Part shown: in pieces, positions 62,691-64,000 of the stretch | Numbering within the stretch: position 1 is the first letter of the stretch | Layout of the letters: every line of letters starts with the position of its first letter | DNA from: Amphiduros pacificus | Lineage: Eukaryota; Annelida; Polychaeta; Phyllodocida; Hesionidae | Length of the DNA: 64,000 bases | Direction: 5' to 3' | Assembly: GCA_949316495.1 (NCBI GenBank) | Contig: OX439012.1 | Span: forward strand, 26,856,935 to 26,920,934 | The notes under the pieces: model-generated | Told to the model about the DNA's origin: nothing | The model's input: the letters and a program-made list of their open reading frames with translations, nothing else | The model's database searches: none | Position numbers and translations under genes: made by a program

Positions 62691-64000
62691 ACATTACTCG
62701 GATGGGTTTTCATTCTTAGAATATATTCCGGATCAATCTGGATTGGATTTTGATCTTGGAGTGGAATAAACACCGAGGTCAGGATTGGATTTTGATCATG
62801 ATTCTATATTAACCTGGATTGGGGTTCTTTCTGGATGTCAGGCTTATATCATAGGGAGGATTAAAAAAACAGAAAACTTTATGGAACACTACCGAAAGTT
62901 AAGTCAGCAGCAAATTTGTTTTATGTGTTTGTGATATGGGGATAGTATAACGATGTATATGATGCGGGGGAAGTGACATAGTGATAAGGGCTGATTGCTT
63001 TATATACAGCGCTATGTAGCACGGCAGCATCATCTGGTCTGGGCTGGCTGAAGCCATCAAGATCAACATCCCTGCCACAAGTACCTCACCTACAGGGCAC
63101 AGATCTCATTTTAAAGGGCAACCCACATCACTAGACCACAGGTATATGTGACCCATTGTATCAACCAAATCTATAAAGACACCAAGGATTCTCTGATCTG
63201 TCCATGCTGCAAATTGTCTTTTTATACCTCCAACAGACAAGGCTCATCTCTAAAGTTCATAAAAGTAATGTCACTTTCACAAATCTTTTGATGTCGTCAG
63301 TGTGAACATGAAAATTCAATGTCTTGGATGAAGCTCAGAACACCATTTCTTTATGATATATAGAAATGATTTATCTTAGCTCTTTGTGCGGCTTATAAGA
63401 GATGTGTTGATTTGAAGCATTATTTACAGCTTAAAACTGTGCTTCAAGTTTCATATACAATGGTGATAAAGTGTCACTGCATGATATTACTCTGAGACAA
63501 AGAACAGAACCACTTCAGGGACACCGCACCTTACACACTGCACCTTACACACTGCACCCAAGGTGCTATTATTATATATTACAGGAAGAAATGATTCACT
63601 ACTTTTATCATGGGATGAATTGAGGGAAGAAGTGGATTAGATGGGTGTATTTTACACTTCTCTGGTGTGGAGTCTATGATAAAAGGCTAATTCCTAAGCC
63701 ACGCCCACTTTCTGGAAGCAGCCAATGAGAAGAGTTTCTGACAGTGAACATACAATGATACAAGCGTGATACGCAGGCACGGACAGAGCGTGCATTGTAG
63801 GCCTGGCCATGCGACGCAGGCTCACCTCAACCTGCCTGCGTAGATACTAGCTGCCTGTGTAGATACTCGCTACCTGCTTAGATGCTTGCTCTTCACTCTG
63901 ACGAAGCCACTTGCCAAATCGGACAAGATCATCGGAGCAGGACATATTCTAACATTACATATAACATCTAACATTGTATTTCATCTGTTGGCAAAAAGTA
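62691..64000. other. Spacer to the right edge, nothing coding recognised
   Basis: Mixed sequence. GCACCTTACACACT is doubled near 63525. Near 63770-63870 a GCAGG/CTGCCTGCGTAGATACT stretch is repeated about three times. No exon recognised. Confidence 0.5.

Noticed and set aside
24215-64000. LINE or LTR-type element
   Set aside because: No reverse transcriptase, integrase or terminal repeat signature was recognised in any frame.

Overview
This is eukaryotic nuclear DNA: AT-rich and intron-dense, with about one third of its length in tandem minisatellite arrays plus short interspersed elements (tRNA-derived SINE-like repeats and MITEs). The only gene I can identify with certainty is GIGYF (GRB10-interacting GYF protein, the GIGYF1/2 or PERQ family). 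Its conserved animal features and the repeat style (a SINE-like repeat with a GGTTTTACGTCAC head, pentamer/hexamer-free but minisatellite-rich DNA, AAGGTCA-type dimer repeats) suggest an invertebrate, most likely a marine lophotrochozoan such as a mollusc. That species guess is an inference.

Layout. GIGYF lies on the minus strand. I traced 22 coding exons from an ATG at 23776 down to a donor at 3835. All 22 exons join in phase and give 1,069 codons. They cover the 4EHP-binding segment, the RG-rich region, the DDX6-binding segment, an acidic/serine-rich linker, a canonical GYF domain (exons 10-12), a Q-rich region, a long E/R/Q coiled coil and a Trp-bearing segment. The last exons (conserved C-terminal domain and stop) are not in the window and must lie to the left of base 1. 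A probable promoter with an E-box and a YY1-like site lies near 26.4-26.5 kb and may be bidirectional. On the plus strand, a small exon at 40617-40653 (AG acceptor, strong-context ATG, six codons, GTAAGT donor) may belong to a divergent gene whose remaining exons I cannot identify.

The rest, 27-64 kb, is mostly non-coding: large arrays (about 93-bp units at 41.1-44.5 kb, 31-bp at 45.3-48.5 kb, about 140-bp at 48.7-50.1 kb, 28-bp at 52.0-53.9 kb, about 57-bp at 55.2-56.1 kb), MITE-like elements, palindromes and AT-rich spacer.

The most unusual signal is inside GIGYF. Three separate introns (14, 18 and 19) begin with minisatellites whose unit contains the end of the preceding exon plus its 5' splice site, so each true donor is followed by about 8, 20 and 45 copies of itself. 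The three arrays are unrelated in sequence, so the event happened independently three times in one gene. In the intron 19 array the exon-derived part differs from the exon mainly at synonymous sites, which suggests a coding past. In all three cases reading past the true donor reaches a stop quickly, so use of a decoy donor would truncate the protein.
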